This document shows positions 1 to 9,900 of a DNA stretch of 64,000 nucleotides, one piece after another. Source of the DNA: a virus; IMG/VR virus record IMGVR_UViG_3300023178_000023, positions 24,390 through 88,389 of that record. One strand, 5' to 3'. Both the position numbers and the translations under genes were made by a program. The notes beneath the pieces are model-generated. The model worked only from the letters and a program-made list of their open reading frames with translations, was not told where the DNA came from and searched no databases. The number at the start of each line of letters is the position of its first letter. The stretch's first letter is position 1.

Positions 1-840
1 TTGGATCAGACTCATAAGTTTGATGGCCCAAGTCAAAATTGGAATTTTATTTCTAATGGAAAACCACAATCAAGAATTTACAATAAAGAATATTTTATAA
101 CTTTAAACCAATATGATACTCCACAGTCATTTGTAGTTTCTTCAAAAACCTCAAAAATACCTGTCACAAATATGACTCTTAGAATTTATAGAGGTTCTAC
201 TGTAAATATAAACTTTACAGGACAAGATGTTTCTAGATTATACATTACTAGAGATGATGGTGGTAGTTTCACTTCTGAGAATTATTTTAGAGAATATAGA
301 GAAGGGATTGAAAATAATAGATTGTCAAATGGATTATTGACATTTAATGTTCCTATGGATGCGCCTAATAGATTATATTATCAATCTTCTAAGTATAGAG
401 ATGTGAGAGGTTCTATTGATATTTTAAATAGGGAAGATGAGTATTATGTTGAACATTCTGATAAAAATTCCTTACAGCAAAGAAGCGGCAATAGAGTAGG
501 ACAACTTGCTAGAGTTGGAAGTGATTTTTATATTTGGAACGGAAATATTAAAACTATAAACAATTTTATTAGTACTTGGGAAAAATTGACAACTGATAGT
601 AAAGTTCTTCATTTAGACATTGCAAAAAAAATTCCTAAACATTATATACACACAGAATATGACCATATTATTTCTTCCGAAACATATACACATTTATCCG
701 ATCAAGAAAAAAAATTATATAAAAAATATTCATCATATGAATATGAATTTGATCTAAATGAAAATAATAGAATAATAAAAATTATGAGAAGAGAAGTTCT
801 TTCAGAATTTTTGAAAGAATGGGAAAGGATTTCTAAGTAA
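1..840 (+). CDS. 53: gp53-like baseplate wedge protein (5'-truncated by window)
   Basis: The frame is open from base 1, so the true start lies upstream and only the last 279 residues are seen. The C-terminal ~60 residues (a Tyr/Glu-rich stretch, then NENNRIIKIMRREVLSEFLK) resemble the end of T4-like gp53, where an Asn-Glu-x-x-Arg-x-Ile segment precedes a final amphipathic helix. gp53 joins neighbouring baseplate wedges into the ring. Position fits: in T4 gene 53 lies just before gene 5, and here it precedes the gp27- and gp5-like genes. The middle (about residues 54-146) is extra beta-rich sequence that looks like a degenerate cupredoxin-type domain (ends DAPNRLYYQSSKYRDVRGSI) without the copper ligands. 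The stop TAA shares its last A with the next ATG, so translation is probably coupled. The family call rests on the C-terminus and synteny only. Confidence 0.6.
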   Translation: MDQTHKFDGPSQNWNFISNGKPQSRIYNKEYFITLNQYDTPQSFVVSSKTSKIPVTNMTLRIYRGSTVNINFTGQDVSRLYITRDDGGSFTSENYFREYREGIENNRLSNGLLTFNVPMDAPNRLYYQSSKYRDVRGSIDILNREDEYYVEHSDKNSLQQRSGNRVGQLARVGSDFYIWNGNIKTINNFISTWEKLTTDSKVLHLDIAKKIPKHYIHTEYDHIISSETYTHLSDQEKKLYKKYSSYEYEFDLNENNRIIKIMRREVLSEFLKEWERISK

Positions 841-2117
841 TGTCTGATTTTGCAAAGTTAGGTGATTATCAAATAAATGATTTGACAATAACATCACACA
901 ATGGATTTCAAAGAAGTCTAATACCAATGGCAATGTCTATTCAAGTTTTTGAAGATATATTCTCTCCAAACATGACATGTAGAATTAGTATTAGTGATGA
1001 TGGTGGAATGTTAAATTATTTGCCGATTATTGGACAGGAAAAGGTATCTTTTTCTTTTGTGACTATGGGTGGTACAACATCTATTAATATGAATATGATT
1101 GTTCATAAAATATCTGGCCTCACTGCCGATGGATTGTCTCAGTTATATAATTTAGAACTAGTTACCGAAGATATGATAAAAAATTTCGAAATGAGAATAT
1201 CAGAAAGATTTGAGGGTAGTGTTACAGAAATAGCACAACAAGTCTTTAGTAAAATGGGAACAACAAAACAGTTGGAAGTTGAGCCCAGCGATGATAGATA
1301 TGATGCAGAAACTGGAATCGTAATTCCAAATATGACTCCGATAAAGGCTTTAGATTTTTTAAGTGGAAAGGCATTTTCTGATACTTATAAAAGTTCTTCT
1401 TATACATTTTTTGAAAATTCTAAAGGATATCATTTAAAACCTATTGAAGCTTTGGCACAAGGAGCCTCAAAAAATAAATTTTATCTTGGAGATTTGAAAA
1501 ATGTTGATGGGCCAGGAGGACAGAATTCGGAAAACAAGAAAGTAATTGATTATTCTTTTGATTCTAATTTTTCTGTTATCGATAACATAATGAGAGGAAT
1601 GTATGTCGGAAATTTAATTACCGTTGACCTTCTTACAAGAAATTTCAAAACTTTAGAACATTCATATTGGGATAATTATATGGATTATCAATATATGAAT
1701 GATGGCCCTATACATGATGTTAGCGGAACAGGTGTTCAATATAATCCAAGCACATTATATATTGCTCCCGAAACAGAACTAGAAACTGGAAAGCCTTTGC
1801 AGAATCAAGAAAAGATATTTCTTCAAAGAAAGTTTCACAGACAATTGATGCAGAACATAAAATGCACAATAAGTGTATATGGAGATAGTGATTTGACAGT
1901 TGGGGATTGTATTGATTTGAATGTTCCATTATTTAGTTCGACAGACCCAGATGAAATAGATAAATATTACAGTGGTAAATATTTAATCATGGCAATTCGG
2001 CACAGATTGCAATTTGGTAGATATATTACAGATATAGAAGTTGTTAAAGATTCTTTCAACGATTCGTTGCCATCTCCAATACCAATTCCAGTAGAAAATC
2101 GAGGAAACGCCAGATGA
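840..2117 (+). CDS. 27: gp27-like baseplate hub protein
   Basis: A 425-residue protein (T4 gp27 is 391) with the layout of the hub proteins that form the torus between tail tube and spike. The N-terminal beta domain is about residues 1-110. An insertion domain with PNMTPIKALDFLSGKAFSD then YTFFENSKGYHL (about 165-200) matches the 'Pro-x-x-Ala-hydrophobic ... Phe-hydrophobic-Glu-x-x-x-Gly-Tyr' pattern of gp27/gp44-type hubs. The C-terminal beta domain includes YGDSDLTVGDCIDLNVP and YSGKYLIMAIRHRL, also typical of the family. The start overlaps the gp53 stop (TAATG) and the stop overlaps the gp5 start (ATGA), so 53-27-5 form a tightly coupled block. In T4 gene 27 lies in a separate cluster (51-27-28-29); having it beside gene 5 groups the hub and spike partners. 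Confidence 0.75.
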   Translation: MSDFAKLGDYQINDLTITSHNGFQRSLIPMAMSIQVFEDIFSPNMTCRISISDDGGMLNYLPIIGQEKVSFSFVTMGGTTSINMNMIVHKISGLTADGLSQLYNLELVTEDMIKNFEMRISERFEGSVTEIAQQVFSKMGTTKQLEVEPSDDRYDAETGIVIPNMTPIKALDFLSGKAFSDTYKSSSYTFFENSKGYHLKPIEALAQGASKNKFYLGDLKNVDGPGGQNSENKKVIDYSFDSNFSVIDNIMRGMYVGNLITVDLLTRNFKTLEHSYWDNYMDYQYMNDGPIHDVSGTGVQYNPSTLYIAPETELETGKPLQNQEKIFLQRKFHRQLMQNIKCTISVYGDSDLTVGDCIDLNVPLFSSTDPDEIDKYYSGKYLIMAIRHRLQFGRYITDIEVVKDSFNDSLPSPIPIPVENRGNAR

Positions 2118-4432
2118 TGAATTTTATGGGTAGAGAAGGTATGGTCTGGTGGCAGGGTATCATCGAAGATATCAAAGACCCTGAGGCTTTAGGTAGAGTT
2201 CGAGTCCGTATTATCGGATACCATACCGAAGATAGACAACAATTACCTACAGATGCGTTACCTTGGGCATCTCCAATTATGCCAATTACCTCTGCTGCGA
2301 TAGCCGGTATAGGACAATCTCCTACTGGTGCATTGCCTGGCGCATGGGTTATGGGTTTCTTTAGAGATGGTGAGGCAGCTCAAGATCCTATTATATTTGG
2401 AACAGTTTATGGGCGTCCAAACGATACATCACAGACAACAGAAGATGGTTCATATCCATCTTCAGATGAGAGGGTGCCTGGCGCGTCCACAAACAACGAG
2501 ACAGATGTTAACAGACTTGCAAGGGGAACTGGCGTCAGTGAAGAATCTGGTGGCTCTGGTGATGCTAATGGTGTCAGTGATGGTGCTGCAAATACTGGAG
2601 ATCAAACTGCACATGGAAAAGTGGATCAAGACGGAACGCCATCAGATTCTGAAAACAAAAAAAGACTTTCAAAGATTACTACTAAAAATGGAAAATCAAC
2701 ATATGTAGCTACAATATTTGCAGAAAATTTTCAAAATTTTATCAATGAACTAGAAAAAACACCAGCACCAAATCATCCAAATGGATATACGATTTATAGT
2801 ATAGGTGGGTATAATCATAGAAAATCCGCAGCGGGAAGTGGTGCATGGAGTTATCATGCGTCTGGTGCATCTATCGATATCAATCCTAGAGAAAATCCAT
2901 ATAGTTCGCAATTTATAACTGATATGCCATCAAACACTTCAGCTATTGCAGCAAAATATGGATTGGGTTGGGGCGGTGATTGGACAAGCAAAAAAGATAC
3001 AATGCATTTTAGTATGGCTTCGGCAGAGCGCGGTTCTGTAAAATTAAAAAGAAATGGTGTTGTCCCAGATCCAAACACTGGTAGTCAAGAAGGTAGTCCA
3101 AGTTCTTCAGGTTCGTCCAGTGTTTATGGTAAAGGGAGTCCATTCCTTGGCGAAGGAAACACAAGGTATACTGCTCCGCAAAATCAACCGAAAATACAGA
3201 CACAAGCACGTCCGGCCGTGAACGCGCAAGATTGGCAGTCTGGAAAAACTTATCAGGTTGGAGATGTTGTAAAAAGTCCAGTTCTTTCAAAGGGGCAAAA
3301 TTCCACAGGAGGCCCGCCACATACAATGAAAAGCGGAATTATCTCTTCTGCTTCAGCATTGGGAATTTCTGCCGTTGATTTGGCTACAGTAATATCATAC
3401 GAAACTGCTGGAACATTCAATCCAAGAAAACCTGGCCCTACAACCAAATGGGGTCAACACAAAGGGTTAATTCAATTTGGAGAACCTCAGGCTACACAGT
3501 ATGGAGTAGACTTTACTACAGAACAATCTGCAATAGATACTCAATTAGGATCAAATGGCGCAGTAGTGAAATATCTACGAGATGCTGGTGTGAAGCCAGG
3601 AATGGGACGATTGGAAGTTTATTCTGCAATCAATGCCGGTGGAATTGGAGAGAAATACTATGGAAGAAGCGATAGTTCTTCTGGTGGAGCTGCTGGTACA
3701 GTCAGAGATAAAGTAAACAACCAAATGGCCGGACATGAAGTCAAAGCAAATAGACTCCTGCAAGGTACTGACGAGGCCAAATTTGTTGAACAAACTGTAT
3801 TTATCGCAAGGAAGGCTGGTATTTCTGGAAGTGATGGTGGGCCTAGAAAATCTAATCTAACTGATGGTGATGTTCTTTGGGAAGTTGCAAATAACGAAAT
3901 TCAACAACAATCTGTGAGTGAACAATTTGCAGAAGCCGAAGCAGCAGCTGCAACAACCTCAGATGGATATACCACAAACAATAAAGGAATTTCCAATACT
4001 CCTGCTGAAAACAAACCAGCGGCTGTACAACAAAAAGAAAATAGTATTGATGAAACGGATTTGTTTAAAGAACCAGATAATCCTTATGCAGCAGAATATC
4101 CATACAATAAAGTTTTGTTTACTGAGTCGGGACATATTCAAGAATTTGACGATACGCCTGGTGCAGAAAGAATACATACTATGCACAAGTCAGGAACATT
4201 TCAAGAGATACATCCAGACGGCACGACAGTAACAAAGGTTGTGAAGGATAATTATCAGATTGTCTTTGGAGAAAATAACATATATGTGAAAGGGAATCTG
4301 AACATAGTCGTAGATAAAGATGTAAATATAAAAGTGAGTGGCGCTGTTGATGCCCAGATTGGTAAAACTCTGAATTCGCAGAGTGGTGGAAATACAACAA
4401 TCAAAGCACCAAGAATAGATCTAAACCCATAG
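2114..4432 (+). CDS. 5: gp5-like cell-puncturing spike with two cell-wall hydrolase domains
   Basis: A 772-residue central spike. Domains in order: (1) OB-fold, about residues 10-105, with WWQGIIEDIKDPEALGRVRV and WVMGFFRDGEAAQDPIIFGT, as in gp5/VgrG N-terminal domains. (2) About 185-310, a peptidase M15/VanY-type zinc domain: H248 and D255 in HASGASID, D295 and H298 in DTMH. (3) About 400-520, a transglycosylase/lysozyme-like domain with candidate catalytic E430 in SYETAGTFNP and the GLIQF motif at 451-455. (4) About 675-772, short beta repeats (NIYVKGNLNIVVDKDVNIKV) as in the gp5 C-terminal triple-stranded beta-helix needle. T4 gp5 is 575 residues with one lysozyme domain. Gly/Ser/Thr-rich linkers separate the domains. 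Start ATG2114 overlaps the previous stop. The role, local peptidoglycan digestion during penetration, is from the family; peptide- plus glycan-cleavage is inference. Confidence 0.85.
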   Translation: MMNFMGREGMVWWQGIIEDIKDPEALGRVRVRIIGYHTEDRQQLPTDALPWASPIMPITSAAIAGIGQSPTGALPGAWVMGFFRDGEAAQDPIIFGTVYGRPNDTSQTTEDGSYPSSDERVPGASTNNETDVNRLARGTGVSEESGGSGDANGVSDGAANTGDQTAHGKVDQDGTPSDSENKKRLSKITTKNGKSTYVATIFAENFQNFINELEKTPAPNHPNGYTIYSIGGYNHRKSAAGSGAWSYHASGASIDINPRENPYSSQFITDMPSNTSAIAAKYGLGWGGDWTSKKDTMHFSMASAERGSVKLKRNGVVPDPNTGSQEGSPSSSGSSSVYGKGSPFLGEGNTRYTAPQNQPKIQTQARPAVNAQDWQSGKTYQVGDVVKSPVLSKGQNSTGGPPHTMKSGIISSASALGISAVDLATVISYETAGTFNPRKPGPTTKWGQHKGLIQFGEPQATQYGVDFTTEQSAIDTQLGSNGAVVKYLRDAGVKPGMGRLEVYSAINAGGIGEKYYGRSDSSSGGAAGTVRDKVNNQMAGHEVKANRLLQGTDEAKFVEQTVFIARKAGISGSDGGPRKSNLTDGDVLWEVANNEIQQQSVSEQFAEAEAAAATTSDGYTTNNKGISNTPAENKPAAVQQKENSIDETDLFKEPDNPYAAEYPYNKVLFTESGHIQEFDDTPGAERIHTMHKSGTFQEIHPDGTTVTKVVKDNYQIVFGENNIYVKGNLNIVVDKDVNIKVSGAVDAQIGKTLNSQSGGNTTIKAPRIDLNP

Positions 4433-4441
4433 GAAACTAAA

Positions 4442-4903
4442 ATGGCAACACTTCAGACGAATAAAGATTTTGATTTGAAATTCACCAGAATGCCTAGTGG
4501 TGATGTGAAAATTAAAACAGATAAACCACAACTAAATCAATTTCCGGCAATAGAACAGAGTTTAATTAATATTTTGTTAACAAATAAAGGAGAAAAACCT
4601 TTTAATCCGGCTTTCGGTGGTGATTTATATGCAAGTTTGTTTGAACTCATTCCAGATATTGAGTTTTTATCTATTCCAGGCCAGATAAATATAAAAGAAA
4701 ATATAAAATTAGTTCTAGAAGAATATGAACCAAGAATCAATGTAATGGAAGTTAATTTTGTTGGAGATGGAGAAAATAGATATGGCAAAGGTTCAGTTCA
4801 TAAATCTACTGATAATAATCAGATCAACATTGAAATTAAATATATTGTTCCACCAGCAACACAAATGTATGAATATACACTACAAGTAAAAAGAGTAAGA
4901 TAA
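4442..4903 (+). CDS. 25: gp25-like baseplate wedge protein
   Basis: A 153-residue member of the gp25/GPW (lysozyme-like fold) baseplate family (T4 gp25 is 132). The diagnostic segment is INILLTNKGEKPFNPAFGGD near residues 42-60, the usual 'small residues-Gly-Glu-(K/R)-x-x-x-P-x-x-G-(S/G)' signature, followed by LFE and later EPRINVMEVNF, the EPR motif of the family. gp25 sits in the inner wedge and links gp6 to the sheath. A Shine-Dalgarno AGGAA lies 6-10 bases before the ATG. The stop is directly followed by the ATG of the gp6-like gene with no spacer. Confidence 0.9.
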   Translation: MATLQTNKDFDLKFTRMPSGDVKIKTDKPQLNQFPAIEQSLINILLTNKGEKPFNPAFGGDLYASLFELIPDIEFLSIPGQINIKENIKLVLEEYEPRINVMEVNFVGDGENRYGKGSVHKSTDNNQINIEIKYIVPPATQMYEYTLQVKRVR

Positions 4904-6946
4904 ATGGCCAAGAACATTAACATATCCGAATTAGATTTCAATTCAATTAAACAATCTATCAAGGCATATATGCAGTCAGACGAGACTTTCAAAGATTATA
5001 ATTTTGAAGGATCTGCCCTTAATACTCTTACTGATATATTAGGATACAATACATATTATAATTCATTTTATTTGAATATGATGGCAAATGAAATGTTTCT
5101 TGAGACTGCAAGGTTGAGAGATAATGTTGTTTCTAAGGCGAAATTGCTGGGTTATACACCGACATCAAACAAATCTTCTGAAGCAACTATTGTTGCTACA
5201 TTCGTGATAGAAAATTCTGTGAGCGATAGATTAAATTCAAAATATACAAATATTAAAATTGATAGAAATTTTGTTTTCAAATTGAATGCAGATGGCGCAG
5301 AGTATAGATTTGTCCCTAAAATTAATAGAGTTGTAAATCGTTCTCAAAATCCTATAGATATGGGTAACGGAAAATATCGCCACATATATGAAATATTTGA
5401 TTTGGAATTGATTCAAGGAAACGAAGTTCAAGAAATGTATACAGTAGATACTTCTGATCCAAATCAGAAATTTTATATTTCAAATCAAAATGTAGACATA
5501 TCCTCTCTTAAAGTTTATGTAAAAGAAAATCAATTTAGCGATACAATTGAAGAATATAGCATCAATACAGATACAATGTCGTTAACAGATATTTCTACAA
5601 GATATTTTTTACAAGAATCTACTGATGGAAAATATGAAATATTATTTGGAGATGGTGTTCTAGGAAAAGAATTAGTGTCTGGTAATGTGATAACTATAAA
5701 ATATATTACTACTGCTGGTGCAGCAGCAAATGGTTTTGGTGGAAAAATGACTTTGTTGGGTAAAAGTATTCCAGACGGAATCAAACCAGCATCATCTACT
5801 TTGGTTCCAAACAACCTTGAAATTGTCGGAAGAACTTACAATGGCGCAGATAAAGAAAGCATAGAATCTATCAAGTTTTATGCTCCAAGAACTTTTGAAG
5901 GACAAAATAGGGCAGTAACTGCTAGAGATTATATGACAATTGTTCCAAAAATATATCCACAGACTGCATCAATGAATATTTGGGGAGGAGAAGATAATAA
6001 CCCACCCCAATACGGTAGGGTTTTTATTTCAATTAAACCTAATACTGGATTATATCTTTCACAACTTGAAAAACAATCGCTTCAAAATAATTTGATAAAG
6101 AATTATTCAGTATTGGGGCTGACTCCTGTCATTGAAGATCCAGATTTTATTAAACTAAAATTAAACATTCAAGTTAAATATGATAATGAAGCAACACTTT
6201 TAGATGAAGCAGATTTACTAGGCGCAGTAAAAAATTCTATTGTAGATTTTAATGAAAAGTTTTTAAATGATTTCAATAGTTATTTTAGATATTCTCAATT
6301 TTTGGCTAAAATTGACCAAACAGATGAGTCCATCACAAACAACTTGACTACCATGATTTTAATTAATGAACAAATAGCAACACTCAATACTGCTTCTGCA
6401 TATAACTTTAACTTCAGTAATGCAGTTTCTCCAAACTCAATTTATTCTAATGCTGTTTATGTGTCTGGTGGAGATGTTCCATATTATATTGATGATAATG
6501 GACTTGGTTCTATTAGAATGTATTATATCAATAATTTTAATACAAGAGTATATAATACTCTTCCAATCGGAACTATAAATTACACTACAGGAACGATCAA
6601 TATTCCAGATTTAAATATATCTGGAGTTTTAGGTGGAGATGTGTTTGGGGTTGCATGTACTCCAGCATCAAATGATATCTTTCCCGTAAGAAATCAAATT
6701 ATATTTATTGATATGGAAGAACTGGATGTAACTATGTTGCCAGACACAGACGAATTCAACGAGAACTATGATATTTCAACTCAGAGAGTTGTTGTAAGTA
6801 GAAATGTTTCTACAACATATAACACAGGAAATTCATCTATTTCATCATCTGGAGCAAATTCTTCAATAACGAGAGTTTATAGTGACAGCGGGCAAACAAG
6901 TTCTGGTTCGTCTGGAACCAATACTGGTACTGGTAGTGGATACTAA
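4904..6946 (+). CDS. 6: gp6-like baseplate wedge protein (baseplate J family)
   Basis: A 680-residue protein close to T4 gp6 in length (660). The N-terminus has the helical wedge-core pattern (ISELDFNSIKQSIKAYMQS, then LTDILGYNTYYNSFYLNMMANEMFLETARLRDNVVSKAKLLGYTP written here in part), with the conserved 'LGYNTYY...NMMANE.FL.TA...DNV...AK.LGY' series. The middle carries FGDGVLGKEL and later IESIKFYAPRTFEGQNRAVT, the 'YAPR.FE.QNRAVTA.DY' motif of gp6/baseplate-J proteins. gp6 dimers form the ring that ties wedges together. The extreme C-terminus is Ser/Gly/Thr-rich and probably flexible. It is coupled to gp25 upstream (no spacer) and to the gp7-like gene downstream (2-base gap). Confidence 0.92.
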   Translation: MAKNINISELDFNSIKQSIKAYMQSDETFKDYNFEGSALNTLTDILGYNTYYNSFYLNMMANEMFLETARLRDNVVSKAKLLGYTPTSNKSSEATIVATFVIENSVSDRLNSKYTNIKIDRNFVFKLNADGAEYRFVPKINRVVNRSQNPIDMGNGKYRHIYEIFDLELIQGNEVQEMYTVDTSDPNQKFYISNQNVDISSLKVYVKENQFSDTIEEYSINTDTMSLTDISTRYFLQESTDGKYEILFGDGVLGKELVSGNVITIKYITTAGAAANGFGGKMTLLGKSIPDGIKPASSTLVPNNLEIVGRTYNGADKESIESIKFYAPRTFEGQNRAVTARDYMTIVPKIYPQTASMNIWGGEDNNPPQYGRVFISIKPNTGLYLSQLEKQSLQNNLIKNYSVLGLTPVIEDPDFIKLKLNIQVKYDNEATLLDEADLLGAVKNSIVDFNEKFLNDFNSYFRYSQFLAKIDQTDESITNNLTTMILINEQIATLNTASAYNFNFSNAVSPNSIYSNAVYVSGGDVPYYIDDNGLGSIRMYYINNFNTRVYNTLPIGTINYTTGTINIPDLNISGVLGGDVFGVACTPASNDIFPVRNQIIFIDMEELDVTMLPDTDEFNENYDISTQRVVVSRNVSTTYNTGNSSISSSGANSSITRVYSDSGQTSSGSSGTNTGTGSGY

Positions 6947-6948
6947 GA

Positions 6949-9900
6949 ATGTCAAGCAACATCAAAGATATATCAAATTATATAAGACAACAACTTCCTT
7001 ACTATATTTCTTCTGATGAAGATTATGGTAAGTTTGTAAGATTTCTAGAATTATATTATGAGTGGTTATCTCAACCATCAAATGTATCTGATGTAACAGG
7101 AAAAATTATTGATTATACCGATTTAGACCAAACTCTTGACCTTTTTGTTTCTATGTTCAAAAGCGAACTGGCTGATAGTTTTCCAAACATTACCAGAATA
7201 AAAGGTATTGAGTTTTCAAATGAAAATACAGAAAATAATACACAATCTGCAACTATTACAACTTCAGATCAAAATTTCTTTGCAGATGGGTCGAATCATA
7301 CTTTTAAATTAAATTATTTCAATCCTCTTTATTATCTTGGAAACCCAGATGATAATAGTAAAGTTGTAGAGATTAAGGTTTTCACAAATTTAGCAGGATC
7401 GGCGAGAGGGACAGATAGTTCTTTGGATGGGGTTCTTGATTTCTTAACATCTCCTGATGTCGATCCAAATGGTTCTGCTGGTTCATATAATTTACTCGTA
7501 GAAAATACTGATTATGTTTTGATTGACAATACAATTAAATTTATTGATATTAATGGTGACCCTGAAGCTCCAACCAATAATGATTTAATTAAAGTTAGAT
7601 TTTATATTGAGTCTATATTACAGACAACAGGAACTGCTGATAGTGAAGATGATGTTAAGAAAATTGTCTCTGATGCATCTATCAAAAAAACTAGTTACAC
7701 AAATCAAAAAAACTTTTTGAAATTTATGAAAGATTTCTATCAATCAAAAGGAACAGAACCATCATATAAATTTTTGTTTCGTTCTATTTTCAATGAAGAT
7801 ATAGATATCTATTATCCAAAAAATAATTTATTCAAGCTGAGCAACAATGTTTGGGACAGCACTAGAAGTTTAAGAGCAATTCCATATTCTCCTTCAAAGG
7901 TTACTGATCCTAAAGTAGAAACTCCATATAGAATAAAAGGTAAAACATCTAATGCAACCGCTACAGTAGAATATTATAATGATGTTACTATTGGTTCATA
8001 TTCGGTTAGAGAATATTTTATAACAAATATCTCTGGTGATTTTACAAATAAAGAAAAAATTGAAATTCTTCAAACAAATAACACAACATATGAAGAGGAA
8101 TTATATGTATGTGTGGTTGGATTTGATATTATTGAGCCCGGCCAAAACTATCCAAGAAATAGACCTCTCACAAGTTATGTTTCTGATGCTGGTTCTGGGA
8201 CTGGATTTTCTGCAATGATTCAACACACAACGATGGGTTCTCTTGATGAAATTGAAATCATTGGATCTGGTTCTAACTATATTACTGGCGAACAAATAGA
8301 TTTTGCAGAAACTGGTTCGTTAGGATCTGGTGCTCTTGGTGAAGTGAGCGAAATTGACTCAGTTACTACAGACTATGAGGTTGTTTTCAATCAAAATCCA
8401 GAGTCTTTAGAATATCCTGTTCTGTCATTTGATATTTCTCTTTCTGGTGATATATATCCTTCAAATTCCACAAATACAATAGTTTCAATTGAAAATATTG
8501 ATTCTAAAACAAACGATGTTTTAATTTTATATGATTATGAAAATTTAATTCGTGATAGAAGAGTATATCAAAATGGAATGTCATTTCATGGGTTTTTGTT
8601 GGATAAAAAGTCAAATACAATTGCATATAGACACAAAGCATCTCTAATGCCTGTGGAAAATCCACTCGATACTGTAGTAAATACAAATTTTGGAGAAGTT
8701 ACTGATACTAGAATTAGACAAGATTTGGATATTAGAGTCGATTCTGTAGATGCAAATGGTGGTATTACTTCAGCATCTGTTATTACTCCTGCGGCTAATC
8801 CAACTTCGATTTTTCCTAATATAATTCAATTAACTAACCAAACAGCAGTCTTAAACAATGGCCTTGGATTTGGAGCCAGTTTTGATGTTGTTGTTGAGAA
8901 TAATACTATTACTAGTCTCACTTTAAATGCCGATGATAATTCTCAATTATATTCAATTAATGATATTGTAAAAATTGATGGTTCTACTTTTAGACCAGAT
9001 GGCGAGAGCATTAATGATGATGTATTCATTAAGATCACAGCTGTTGCGGGTGGAGTTGTTGTGACTGATATTGAAAGCGATGCATATACAACAACTAGTG
9101 TAAACGGTACTGGCGCAGTTTGGGATATTGATACTACACAAGCAACATATCCAAAACTAATATCAGTTTTATTGAGTGATGCAGATTCTAATGGAAATCC
9201 ATCTCCTACTAGTGGATATGAAGTGGGAGATTCATTTACGATACCTGGCTCAGTTATCAACGGCACTGATGGTGAACACGATCTGACGATTGAAGTTACT
9301 GAAGTGGATAATAATGGAAGAATTCACAGTTTCCAAACGCTAGGTCGTCCACAGGGCGGACAGATATCATCATTTACACAAGAAAATTTTCCAACACTAC
9401 CAGATGCAAAACATGAATTCTATAATCCAACATTTGTTGCAAACAATCCAAACGGCGGGCCCGTTGGTGTTGGATTAAAATTTTCTGTGAATGTAGATGG
9501 AAGTTCATATTCTGTTATAAATCCTTTTGGTGTGTCTCGTGGCTCAGGATATGAGGTGGGAACTACTCTTACTATCAATGGTGAATTATTGGGAGGAACT
9601 ACTGGTGTAAATGACCTTGTAATTCGAATTGATGATGTAGTGGACAATATTAGAGATGGAGAGTTTATTTCTGGACAAGTAAAAGAGTTGTCTGTTGTTA
9701 GTGGAACAGCTGTAAATAAAACAACATATAGAAATGTAAGTGTACAAAATGGAAAAGGAAGGGGTGCTAGATTTGATGTTGCTGTTAATTCTGGAACCTA
9801 TTCTATTACAATTCCAGCGGGAAAAGAGGGAACTGGATATTCTATAGACCAAACTCTTACTATTCCTGGCCAAGTTCTTGGTGCCCAATGGATTAAAGAT

